Shown: piece after piece, positions 54,856 through 64,000 of the stretch | How positions within the stretch are numbered: the stretch's first letter is position 1 | Layout: each line of letters opens with the position of its first letter | Source: Orobanche coerulescens | Taxonomy: Eukaryota > Streptophyta > Magnoliopsida > Lamiales > Orobanchaceae | Length of the DNA stretch: 64,000 nucleotides | Direction: 5' to 3' | Assembly (NCBI GenBank): GCA_033398695.1 | Contig: CM065804.1 | Span: forward strand, 123,995,501-124,059,500 | Notes under the pieces: model-generated | The model's database searches: none | What the model was told of the DNA's origin: nothing | Seen by the model: only the letters and a program-made list of their open reading frames with translations | Program-made: the position numbers and the translations under genes

Positions 54856-55391
54856 CTCGGCCAGGCCAGGCCCTGCTCCGGCCGTGACTCGGCCGTGGCC
54901 ACTCCGACGGCCCGGACGACCCCGAAACCCGAACCTGAGTATAAATCGAAGGTACGGTTACGACGTACTCGCAAAGACGAATCTAAGAGCTAAGAGAACA
55001 CATGATTCCGACCACCCGAAGGCTCGAAATTCGACAACGGAAGGTAATTACCCCAAACTTTGGGAAATTACGAAAATGGCCCAAAACGTCCGAAAATCAC
55101 GATACGTGATCGAATAACCAAACCGAAGTTCATAACACGTCTAACAAAGTTAAACGGACTTACGGGAAACTCGAAACAGCAGTTTCGAACGAGATTCGCA
55201 AGAATCGAACTCAAGTGCGGAAAAGTCGCTAAAAAGCTCGGAACTCAACAAAACGATACCGAAACGAACTCAGATGACAAAAAGTGAAGAATTAATCATT
55301 CTCGGAATGACGAAACGGTCATGAGCGAGTCGTCAAAATGGACTTCCGCCGAAAAAAAAAATTACCGAAATTCGAAATTACGGATATTACA

Positions 55392-55442
55392 GACTCGACC
55401 CGACAGCCTAGGTTTCCGCAACCTATGCTCCGATACCATAAA
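55392..55442 (-). promoter_or_regulatory. PBS and 35-bp leader stub of the J element
   Basis: Minus strand TGGTATCGGAGC at 55,438-55,427, four bases after the LTR J end, then 35 bp of leader (CATAGGTTGCGGAAACC...) before LTR H begins. H was probably inserted in the J leader; the flank next to H is GAGTC on the minus strand. Confidence 0.83.
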
Positions 55443-56184
55443 TGTAACACCCCCAAAACTGTATGGGAATGTTACACGCCGTAGACCCTTTCCGCAAGGA
55501 TCTACCAGGCTAAACATCTATAAACAACCAAATGCTTGCCCGGCCAGGGTCAAACAACATAATAATACAGACCGTTAAGGTCACTTACACATAAACACAC
55601 AGATCGATGAGGTCACACAACTTCATTAACAGAACTGACTAAACAACATTACCCACACAGGGGTCGAAACACAATACAGCGGAAGACTGAATCAACTCTA
55701 ACAATACAACCAAACTCTACCAACTCTCGACTCTTGATTAGTATCGCAGCTCGTCATCCCCTTGTGCCAATCCTGTGACTGCTCCCCCGAACCTGCATGT
55801 ACCTGGACGCAGAACAGACATCCACCCACCGATTACTCGGGGGTTAGTAAAACTCCACTGTTTTACTAGTGCAAGTATAAAACGATACGAAATGCAACAA
55901 GTAAATAGCAACTACGAATTTAATACGGAAATCAATTATCAAAATGTTCCCGAGAAGTTTTAGAATTTCGAACTCAAGTAAGAGATATTTGAAAAGGAAC
56001 ACATCATCTCGGGGATTTTTAAAGCAGAAATTCTTTTGGACCTCGAGTCCCAATTTACAAAACCTTTTCGTAAATATTAGGGCCTTAGCCCGATTATCGT
56101 TTCAAAGCACACTAAATAATATATCATTATGAGTCCGAGATCCATATTTAAAATGTTACCCAAATAAATACATCACATACGATC

Positions 56185-56580
56185 ATTGTTCGTACACATC
56201 ATGTACCGAACTCCGGAGGCCTCGACGGACCTTACCCGGACCACACACACTGTTCGTACACATCATGTACCGAACTCCGGAGGCCTCAACGGACCCTACC
56301 CGGCCACACACACTGTTCGTACACATCATGTACCGAACTCCGTAAGCCTCAATGGGCCCTACCCGGCCACACACATCGTTCGTACACATCATGTACCGAA
56401 CTCCAGAGGTCTCGTCAGACCCTACCTGGATCACACACCTTGTTCGTACACATCATGTACCAAACTCCAGAGGTCTCGTCAGACCCTACCTGGATCACAC
56501 ACCTTGTTTGTACACATCATGTACCGAACTCCAGAGGCCTCGTCAGACCCTACCTAGAACACACGCACACACATCGACAC
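56185..56580 (-). repeat. U5-region tandem repeat (J), six units
   Basis: Same unit as 47,749-48,060, in reverse: GTACACATCATGTACCGAAC, CTCC, then GAGGCCTC or GAGGTCTC and a CCCTACC segment. The unit number differs from the five in P. Confidence 0.88.
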
Positions 56581-57494
56581 GACACAACTCATAATCATCA
56601 AATGTCAAGCCATTCCACATTACACCGAAATGTACAATCAAGTATGTAAACCAAAACAACACAAATATCATGATCATCACAACGACTCAACAATGACCAA
56701 CCACGCCCGGCACAAACTTAGATGATTTGCACATCCAACATAATTCCACGATGTTAACTAAGTGAAGGTATTATCGTTACCATCAATTGTTCGTAATAAT
56801 CAATTCATACGAAGCATATACACGAAAGTAAACCAATGCACCACAACCATAATACGACGTCCCTATTCACAAGACACAATTCGTATAGTAAAATACTTGC
56901 CTTAATAACCGCTACCGAATACTCCGAAGAACACGGTTCGATCGGGAAGCTCGGACCCCGAAGAAGACAACGAACGGAAGGGTTCCGACTCGAGTTCTTC
57001 ACAAGAATTTCGTCCCTAAGTCATACCAATGATAAATCAACAATCGTACGATGGATAATAATCATACAACGCCCAATCCCCCCTCTAAGACCTTTTATCG
57101 GACACCTTCAAGGCGTTGACTAAGAATTCGACCAAAACAACGAATCGAAATGATCCAACCATGGAATAACAAGGGAAATGATAGAATACATCTAAATAAT
57201 CATCAATACATCACAAATCTAAGTTATTACGGTTAAATCGGACAAAATGAACAAAAACCCCCAATTCACCCAAAAGTAGGGTTTCAAGAATTTACCTTGG
57301 ATTAATGATGAAGAACAATTGTTGGTGTCATTAATCCACACCAAGAACTTGAAGAATATGAAGTTCTCTGGGATTGATGATGCAAAAACGCCCAAAAATC
57401 GCTCACAAGATCGCCCAAGAGGAGGAGGAATGAAGAAAGAGATGAAATGAGCATTCATCTCACAAAATCCGCACAAATAGGCTGATCTGCACAG

Positions 57495-57508
57495 TGTGCC
57501 GCGGCACA
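57495..57508 (-). repeat. Single perfect palindrome in J U3
   Basis: TGTGCCGCGGCACA, 14 bp, 16 nt upstream of the TATTTG box of J. It is in the position of the last member of the arrays in other LTRs. Confidence 0.75.
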
Positions 57509-58213
57509 GGGTACAGGCTGGGCCAAAACTGGAAAATGAGTGTCTGAGCTATTTCGACCATAACTCTCTCGTTCGGACTCCGATTGACTCACCGTTTGAA
57601 CCATTGGAAAGCTAACTTGATGCTATATAATATTGAAAAGATTCAAAATCTTTGGAGTTTCCAAGAATTTATGGTGATTTTACAAAGTCGACTCATACTT
57701 GGAAAAGTCGTTTAATAACACTGAACTCAAGAAAACGACACCGAAACCCGAACCTGAATACGAATCGAAGATACGGTCACGAAGTACTCGCAAAGACGAA
57801 TCTAAGAGCTAAGAGAACACACGATTCCGACCACCCGAAGGCTCGAAATTCGACAACGGAAGGTAATTACCCCAAACTTTGGGAAATTACGAAAATGGCC
57901 CAAAACGTCCGAAAATCACGATACGTGATCGAATAACCAAACCGAAGTTCACAACACGTCTAACAAAGTTAAACGGACTTACGGGAAACTCGAAACAGTA
58001 ATTTTGGACGAGATTCACAAGAATCGAACTCGAGTGCGGAAAAGTCGTTAAGAAAACACGGGACTCAACAAAACAATACCGAAACGAACTCGGGTGACAA
58101 AAAGTGCAGAATTAATCATTCTCAGAATGATGAAACGGTCCCAAGCGAGTCGTCAAAACGGACCTCCGCCGAAAAAAGAAAATTACCGGAAATCTGAAAT
58201 TGCGGATATTACA

Positions 58214-58702
58214 TTCTACCCTCCTTAAAAGAAGTTTCGTCCCGAAACTTAAATCAAGTAGGGAGAAGCAATATCCCACCAGAAAAACTCAATGAGATAC
58301 ACAAGAATCGAAAAAATCGCGCCCAACGGTGAAACGTTACAAGCAACGCGAAAGAACATACAGCGTGAAGACACGCCCCACGACGACCATAACAACGCCA
58401 CCGGCAATGATTCAAAACAATAACGAGCAATTAACGATGCATCACATGCACACATTTAATCAAAGAAACGCACGCGACAACAAGTCGCACCCGACCACAA
58501 TGACTATGCGGTAGAAACAAATATAGTATTATGATAGAATTCACTCCGATTCTCGTCAACAAGAAAATGTCCGACGTCAAGACACAAACAATTCAAGATA
58601 ACAGAAAACGAGAATACCAGACATTGCATTTTCCTGGCGGGATATTGCTTCTCCCTACTTGTTTTAAGTTTCGGGACGAAACTTCTTTTAAGGAGGGTAG
58701 TG
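58214..58702 (+). other. Inverted PPT region between LTRs J and K
   Basis: Two PPTs with stem-loops (58,232-58,250 minus; 58,666-58,684 plus) and adjoining 3' internal sequence form inverted arms at about 58,214-58,290 and 58,625-58,702. The arms share AGTAGGGAGAAGCAATATCC. The 335 bp between them has no recognisable gene. Two 3' ends of related gypsy elements therefore meet tail to tail. Confidence 0.85.
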
Positions 58703-59239
58703 TGTAATACCCGTAATTTTGATTTCTGGTAATTTCTTTTTTTTGCCGAAAGTCCGTTTTGATGACTCGCTCATGACCATTTCATCATTCCAAGAATGAT
58801 TAATTCTGCACTTTTTGTCATCCGAGCTCGTTTCGGTGTGGTTTTGTTGAGTTCCGTGCTTTTTTACGACTTTTCTGCACTTGAGTTCGATTCTTGCGAA
58901 TCTCATTCGAAACTGCTGTTTCGAGTTTCCTGTAAGTCCGTTTAACTTTGTTAGACGTGTTGTGAACTTCGGTTTGGTTATTCGATCACGTATCGTGATA
59001 TTTGGACGTTTTGGGCTATTTTCGTAATTTCCCAAAGTTTGGGGTAATTACTTACCGTTGTCGAATTTCGAGCCTTCAGGTGGTCGGAATCGTGTGTTCT
59101 CTTAGTGCTCGAGTTCGTCTTTGTGAGTACTTCGTAACCGTATCTTCGATTCGTATTCAGGTTCGGGTTTCGGGGTCGTTCGGGCCGTCAGAGTTGTTCC
59201 CGGCCGAGTCATGGCCGGGCAGTCTGGGCCCAGGCCGAG

Positions 59240-59367
59240 TTACGTTCGGTAGTGCTAGGCAGTTACGTACGTAAGGCCGGTTACGTACGTAAGCCTCGTC
59301 CGGTTACGTACGTAACGTTGCTGGTATTTTTGGACAGTGTCTCGGCCTTGGCCGGTTACGTACGTAA
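59240..59367 (+). repeat. U3 palindrome array, TTACGTACGTAA type (K)
   Basis: Copies at 59,263, 59,281, 59,304 and 59,356, with a degenerate one at 59,240. Steps 23, 18, 23 and 52 bp repeat those of LTR B. TATTTAAG follows at 59,386, 18 nt after the last copy. Confidence 0.88.
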
Positions 59368-60563
59368 CCCTGCCGGCAAGCAGCCTATTTAAGGCCCTGC
59401 AGTCGGGTTTTTCACCATTTTTCTCATTCCTTTCCTTCTCTTCCGTGGCTGGAGGTGTGGTTACCATGGATCCATGTTGTTTAACAACAAATCCACGAAG
59501 TTCTTGAGTTCATACCATTGATTGATCATCCTATATCATCATTTGATCCAGCGAATCAAGGTAATCTCTTCTTAGAACCCTAGTTTCTTGAATTTTGGGA
59601 TTTTTGTGTTTTTGGCCGATTCGTTCCATATCGTTGATTAATCCATGATGGGTATGATTAATCTTAGTAGTATTCTTGTGTTTAACATTATTTAATCCAT
59701 TGTTCTTCGTCGAATCGAAGTATATTTCTTGATTTCCTTCGAATCGACTTTTTGGGGGATTTGTTCTTGATCTCGTTTTCCATCCGTTTTTGATGGATCG
59801 ATTGTTGTTAAATGATGTTTTTAAACATATCCTATGGATTTTATATCCATATTTTGATTTGGATTTCCGTTTTCGTGTTTTGACGGGACGAATCGTGTTC
59901 TTGGCCGTTTTGGGGAAAACACTTGAACTTTCGTCATTCGTTCTTTGAATTCAACAGCTTTAAGTCGTGCTATGGAATTCATTTTCATTGTTGTTATTGT
60001 ACTTCGTAGTTTATTATCGCGAGTTGGTGTTCGATGGAGTCGGCGGGTTTGTAGTCGGTTCGTGCCAACCTAGTTTGGTCGATTCTCCGCGTTGTTCTTA
60101 TTCGAGCCAAGTACCTTGTCCATACATTTCTTGTTTTGTGGATATGATGATTGGTGATCGTCTTGGTATGTTTGTTTGTTTGTTTGAAATGAGTTTTCAA
60201 AATATTCGGCTAGCCTAGTTAAAGGCTCACTTTCAAAACGCGTGTGTTTTGTAAATTGTGTGGGTTGTAAGTGACTACGTGAATCCTTTGGATATCTTTG
60301 GTGTTGATGTTGCGCTTGATAATGCATGTGAACGTATATTGCTTCTTTCCGTCGAGTTATGGTTGACGTGCGTGTTGTTATTTATTCGTGTGGTCGTGGA
60401 CTGACGGATAAATTATGTGAATTGGTGTATTGATTTAATAATTGTTACAACGATTGACTGTGTGCTTGATGTTTGTGACAATGTGAATACTTGTTGTGAA
60501 AGACGTCATTTCCGGCTCCATATGGTTGGTGAACGCCGATGTTTAACCTGTTGCGTGTTCAAG

Positions 60564-61112
60564 GGGCGGCTCTTACGGGAGTGACGCCGGCGCGGTGACA
60601 TGTACAAGGGGCGGCCGACATAATGGAGTGAACGCCGGTACACAGGTGTTTCAGTGGAGGCGCCTGGCAGGCTTATTGGTAACGGATATTTGAGTGATAG
60701 TTAAGACCCCGTTACCGAACGATTATCGTATTTCAAAATTCTTTCAACTCTTTTCAAAATACTGGTCTCGATATAGACCGTGATTCGTGTTTCTGAACGT
60801 GTGTTTCAACTTGTTTTAAACGTTGGTATCAGGGTTAATTAACTAAGGACATTTGACGAGATCTCCGAGGGTTAATTAATCAGGGGTCTTGAGCAGTATT
60901 GGTCGGACGAGATGCTGTGTCTTTGATGGGCTGCGTTGACATTATGTGTTTTGGGTCGAGGACCCCGTGTGATGTTGAGATGATTGATCTCGTGTTGATA
61001 TCATTTGGATTGGGTCGAGAACCCCGTGGAAATATCTGTGAAGACTCGCTTGTGTTGATTGAATGGTTTTCTTGTAAATTGCTTTCCGCCTACTGGTCGA
61101 GGACCCTGTTGA
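60564..61112 (+). repeat. U5-region repeats in K
   Basis: CAAGGGGCGGC occurs twice (about 60,560 and 60,605). GGTCGAGGACCC-type units lie at about 60,954, 61,012 and 61,097. They are looser than the tandem blocks of other LTRs. Confidence 0.65.
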
Positions 61113-62217
61113 TTTTGGAAAGAGAAGGATTTGATAATCCTAAATTATTTTCTATTAAAACTCTCGATGGCATCTTTATATGTTTTATAAACCGTTTCCC
61201 TTGATTTGTGATCTTTCGGTTTTGGAACGTTTCACCCAGACTCTTGCCTCGGGGAGTACTTTTCATCATGTTTGGATCTTATAGGATTCATGGTTATTGT
61301 TATTCGTGGAATGTGAATTGTATTACTCATATTTTGCACTTTGTTCTTGCACTAGCAAAACAGTGGAGTTTTGTTAACCCCCGAGTATTCGGGGGGTGGA
61401 TGTCTGTTTTTGCATTCAGGTTTGGGAGCATAACACAGGGTCGGCACGAAGGATGATGAAAGATGAACGATACTAATCACACGAGGATCCGTATAATGTC
61501 ATTGGTTTAGTTATAGTTTATTTTCTGCTGCAGTTTTCTTTCCCGTTGTACGGGAGTGTGTTGTATTCGACCCCTGTGTGGGTATGTAATGTGTTTGAGT
61601 TGTATGTATTTATTGAAAGACCAAATCGGTCTACTGAGTTATTTTAGCCTTAAAAGCATTGTTGAGATGTTCGATATTGTTACCAGCCTGGTGTAATATA
61701 CGTACTTTCTATTTTTGGTAATTTATATTTTTGGGATATGTTCATTTCGGACGACTCGCTTGTTACTGTTTTGGGATTCTGAACCAATTTTGTTATTGGA
61801 GTTTTTCCGTTTGGTCGAGTTTCGAGGATGTTTTTACGTAATTTTATCTTGAATTATATATTGTCACATGTACATTCGATTCTCGTAAAACTCATTCGTT
61901 TTCGCTGTTTCTTGGTTTGCATAAGTTTGTATGATTGAGTTGGTTGTGGTGAAACTTTCGGTTTGTTAATCCAACGTCGTATCGTGATTTTCGGGCACTT
62001 GGGCCATTTTTGTAATTTTCCATAAGTTTAGGGAATTTCACTTTCTTTGTCATATTACGGACTCTCCGGTGGTCGGAAATATATTTCCTTTCAGCGCTTA
62101 ACTCTGTCGTCTTGAATATTCCATGTTTGTGTTTCTGGATTCTGGCCTTGCTTCGCATTTAGACTTTTTTTTACTATCGGCAGCAGTGTACTGAACAGTA
62201 CTGGACTGTTGCCTGAG

Positions 62218-62505
62218 TAGCGCACGCTACTCCTGGTTTCCTTGCGTGCGCTATCGCTGCGTGGTTAGCGTACACTAACTTGGAGTTCGTAGCGTGCGCT
62301 AACGATTTCAGCAGACTGGGCAGAAGGTTCCGTATTTCGGTACTGGACCAGATAGCGGATGCTAATTTAGCGTTAACGCACGCTAATTCCTAGCATTAGC
62401 GCACGCTAATCTTGTTAGCTTGCGTACGCTAACGAGAGGACAGTAGGCTGACTGCATTTCCACACCCCGTTAGCGCACGCTAATTCTTGTGCATAGCGTG
62501 CGCTA
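62218..62505 (+). repeat. U3 palindrome array, TAGCGCACGCTA type (L)
   Basis: Quartets at 62,218, 62,242, 62,266, 62,290 and 62,353, 62,374, 62,397, 62,420, then a pair at 62,471, 62,494. Inner steps are 21-24 bp. Gaps contain GTACTGGACC and GGACAGTAGG. This is the shortest complete array: 4+4+2. Confidence 0.9.
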
Positions 62506-62516
62506 AACCTATTTAA

Positions 62517-62524
62517 TATAAATA
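62517..62524 (+). promoter_or_regulatory. TATA box of LTR L
   Basis: TATAAATA, 11 nt after the last palindrome and 23 nt after its start. Confidence 0.75.
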
Positions 62525-62640
62525 GGACAGCAACAGCCCAACTTCGTCATTTTCCATCATTACTTATTTACTTCAGTCCAGAAGGTTAAATTTTTGCCTT
62601 GGCTCCGGATTTTTTTTGGGGGATTTTACCATTTTTGACC

Positions 62641-63480
62641 CCTTAATTTATCTTAATTGCAATTTTTATTCCGTAGACACCGGGAATGGATCCCGATCAC
62701 TACGAAAGTTTAAGGGCAGAGGCTAAACATGTTATTATGTCCCTTTTGATGTTCCAAACTGAAATTACATGGATTTCAATTAGTTGTCTCACAATTTGTA
62801 GATTTTACACAATTTCCGTGTTTTGACGATTTTGGCCCGTTGGCTTGGAAAATGGTTTCCGTTTCTTATAAAATTTTAAGAGTAGGTGATTAACAAGTAA
62901 TTATGTTGTATTTTCTGTCCTTAAGTCAGATTACATCTTTTAAGCAATAATTTTCCTAATTATCTTTACCTTCACTTAGTTCGTATCTTAAGCTTGTTTT
63001 AACCGTTCTATCTTTGTTAGGCCATGATTTAAGCATCCAACTACACATGCATATTCGTATAAACAAAATACACTTCTTAAAAATCAATTTCCAGAATATA
63101 ATGGATAGAAATCATGTTTGGTTGGTAAGATATTTATGCATTTCATTATAGTCATCAAATCGGTAATTTCACATGCAACAAGTTACTAACTAATTTGCAT
63201 GCTAATGATATATGATGAATGAACTATATAACTGCATAGAAAGGACATGCATTATATCATTATTATTAATATCCTTTGAAAGTAACTTACATATAAAAGT
63301 TTTAAAAAGAAAAATTTTACCCACCTCGTTCTTTGTCGGTAGAAGTTGATTCTAGGTCCCGTAGGTTAAAAAAGGACCTATGTTCCTCCTAATCTACATT
63401 TCAGCCCATGTATCATCCCACCATGTATAATTATTTTGATTGCATGTTAGGTTTTAAGTTAGAAAGGGAAGAATAAATAA
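62641..63480. other. AT-rich non-LTR sequence, no gene supported
   Basis: About 840 bp with no similarity to the LTR families of this window. A 47-codon frame opens at an ATG near 62,686 (MDPDHYESLRAEAKHVIMSL) but has no recognisable domain. It may be intronic or intergenic host DNA. Confidence 0.5.
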
Positions 63481-63489
63481 GTTAAAAAA

Positions 63490-63665
63490 ACAAATGTATG
63501 AAGTGCAGTTCTTACCTCCCTCTTGTTTCTTCTTCTTTCTTCCTCCCTTCCTTATTCTCTCTTGCTCACGTTTTTGTCTCTCTCTCTATCTAAATCTCAG
63601 ATTTTTTGTTTGTGTTGGGAGAATGGGAGTGTGTTGGGTGGTGTATGTATTTAAGAGGGGTGTAA
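63490..63665 (-). promoter_or_regulatory. Possible minus-strand 5' UTR and core promoter of a host gene
   Basis: On the minus strand a TTAAATAC box near 63,645-63,655 is followed by an AC- and then GA-rich stretch (GAGAGAGAGACAAAAACG, GAAGGGAGGAAGAAAGAAG) typical of plant 5' leaders. It ends in AGGGAG-GTAAGAAC, a good splice-donor match near 63,520. No downstream exon could be identified. A simple pyrimidine tract is the alternative. Confidence 0.3.
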
Positions 63666-63791
63666 GGTGGCTTGGGAAGTTGGAGGTGTAAAGAAAACTA
63701 GTGACATGTGGCTAAGGTGTCTTAGGATACTGTCTTGCATGGGGGATATGAAGACTCTAGGTGTCTTATATTCCTCCTTATGGCCTCCCCA

Positions 63792-63815
63792 TGTGTGTGT
63801 GTGTGTGTGTGTGTT

Positions 63816-63857
<42 letters not shown>
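63792..63857. repeat. Compound microsatellite (TG)n(TTA)n(TA)n
   Basis: About 11 TG units (63,792-63,814), then about 6 TTA/ATT units, then about 13 TA units to 63,857. The longest simple repeat in the window. Confidence 0.95.
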
Positions 63858-63860
<3 letters not shown>

Positions 63861-64000
63861 TTTAGGTGTATATAGATATAGATATTAAGTATTTGTTTAA
63901 TAAAGTGGGCTAGGTGATTAGATTGGGCTTTAAGTTGTATTTTTTAAGTCTTATAGATTTTATAGGTTGGGCTTGATTTATTAGGTTTGACAAGTAGTCC

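Larger units (their letters stand above)
54416..55391 (-). mobile_element. Gypsy LTR H, 5' part (minus strand), cut by copia D
   Basis: On the minus strand it starts TGTAATATCC at 55,391, shares its first ~480 bp with B, J and K, carries its own palindrome array and TATA, and stops at 54,416 where copia D begins. The rest of H is not found in the window. Confidence 0.85.
55443..58213 (-). mobile_element. Complete gypsy LTR J (minus strand)
   Basis: TGTAATATCC at 58,213 to GGGTGTTACA at 55,443, 2,771 bp. A PPT lies on its 5' side and a PBS on its 3' side, so it sits between two internal regions, as A1 does. The U3 has no repeat array, only one palindrome. A 170-bp segment (57,521-57,700) is shared with LTR A1. 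Confidence 0.88.
58703..61691 (+). mobile_element. Gypsy LTR K, 3' end cut by LTR L
   Basis: Starts TGTAATACCC after a PPT. Shares U3 with B, including the TTACGTACGTAA array and TATTTAAGG. The R-U5 part is different and carries GGTCGAGGACCCCGTG-type repeats. It stops at ACCAGCCTGG, the point where related LTRs read TAGCCTGGTAGATCC, so about 90 bp are missing. Confidence 0.85.
61692..62640 (+). mobile_element. Gypsy LTR L, 5' part
   Basis: TGTAATATACG start, left flank CCTGG. Contains U3, a palindrome array and TATA. Downstream similarity to other LTRs fades by about 62,600-62,640, and no GTGTTACA end or second CCTGG is found, so the 3' limit is uncertain. Confidence 0.75.

Noticed and set aside
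62686..62830. Small host exon (MDPDHYESLRAEAKH...)
   Set aside because: 47 codons, no recognised domain and no good splice sites on the plus strand; kept only as a remark.
63494..63888. Two short ORFs near the microsatellite
   Set aside because: Pyrimidine-tract and TG/TA-repeat translations with no domain.
1..64000. tRNA, rRNA or telomere/centromere satellite
   Set aside because: No cloverleaf, rRNA core or long monomeric satellite was seen. The tRNA-Met match at each PBS is only 11-12 nt, as expected for priming sites.

Overview
This window is plant nuclear DNA, and about 98% of it is a nest of LTR retrotransposons. I found no convincing host gene, rRNA, tRNA or CRISPR locus. The chromodomain Ty3/gypsy elements have long LTRs (2.1-3.4 kb), a primer-binding site (PBS) matching initiator tRNA-Met (TGGTATCAGAGC type) and a C-terminal chromodomain. 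The Ty1/copia elements have LTRs of about 1.9 kb. Together these indicate a TE-rich angiosperm genome, probably a eudicot. I cannot name the species. Only the last ~1.3 kb (62,640-64,000) looks like non-TE DNA: it is AT-rich, with a pyrimidine-rich stretch and a (TG)n(TTA)n(TA)n microsatellite.

Layout. 1-2,862: broken gypsy pol (+) with a 56-bp tandem hairpin repeat at its left edge. 2,863-5,181: LTR A1, followed directly by a second PBS and a truncated gag that stops at 6,257. 6,258-8,301: 5'-truncated LTR of element B. B's leader and first 28 gag codons end at 9,950, where a complete family-A gypsy element (9,951-19,956) is inserted. B's gag resumes at 19,957 and ends in two zinc knuckles. 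B then goes straight to its PPT and 3' LTR (20,986-23,840) with no pol, so it is a gag-only element. 23,841-54,415: a copia element D (+), interrupted by a complete gypsy element C (-, 24,328-33,459, TSD GGTTG) and by solo LTR M (33,518-48,872, TSD GGTTG). M is itself split by P (36,891-48,799, TSD CCTTC). P contains gypsy LTR F1 and a second, inverted copia element E. D lies inside gypsy LTR H (-). H starts 35 bp beyond the PBS of LTR J (-, 55,443-58,213). J faces LTR K (+, 58,703-61,691) across an inverted PPT region, and K is cut by LTR L (61,692 to about 62,640).

The main finding is a shared regulatory grammar in the U3 regions of these otherwise different LTRs. Short palindromes of about 12 bp recur at a 22-24 bp pitch, usually in groups of four. 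The groups are separated by 50-75 bp gaps that often carry CTGGAC/GTCCAG. In most TAGCG-type arrays the last palindrome ends 9-12 bp before the TATA box, so TATA falls on the next step of the pitch. Seven LTR copies from six families use TAGCGCACGCTA. Others use a different palindrome in the same layout: TTACGGCCGTAA (H), TTACGTACGTAA (B, K), CCGTGTC...GACACGG (A1, and also the copia E leader), and TGTGCCGCGGCACA (J, one copy). The layout is conserved and the word is swapped. A second block of tandem repeats with a GAGGCCTC or GCCTCCGGAGGC core lies downstream of TATA in several of the same LTRs.

The coding regions are mostly decayed. The longest intact frames are the integrase-chromodomain ORF of nested element A, the gag, protease and RNase H-integrase frames of C, and the integrase frame of D. 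Many small differences between near-identical LTR pairs fall at CAG, CTG or CCGG sites. That pattern could be real decay at methylated cytosines or a sequencing artefact at methylated sites, so frameshifts should be read with caution.
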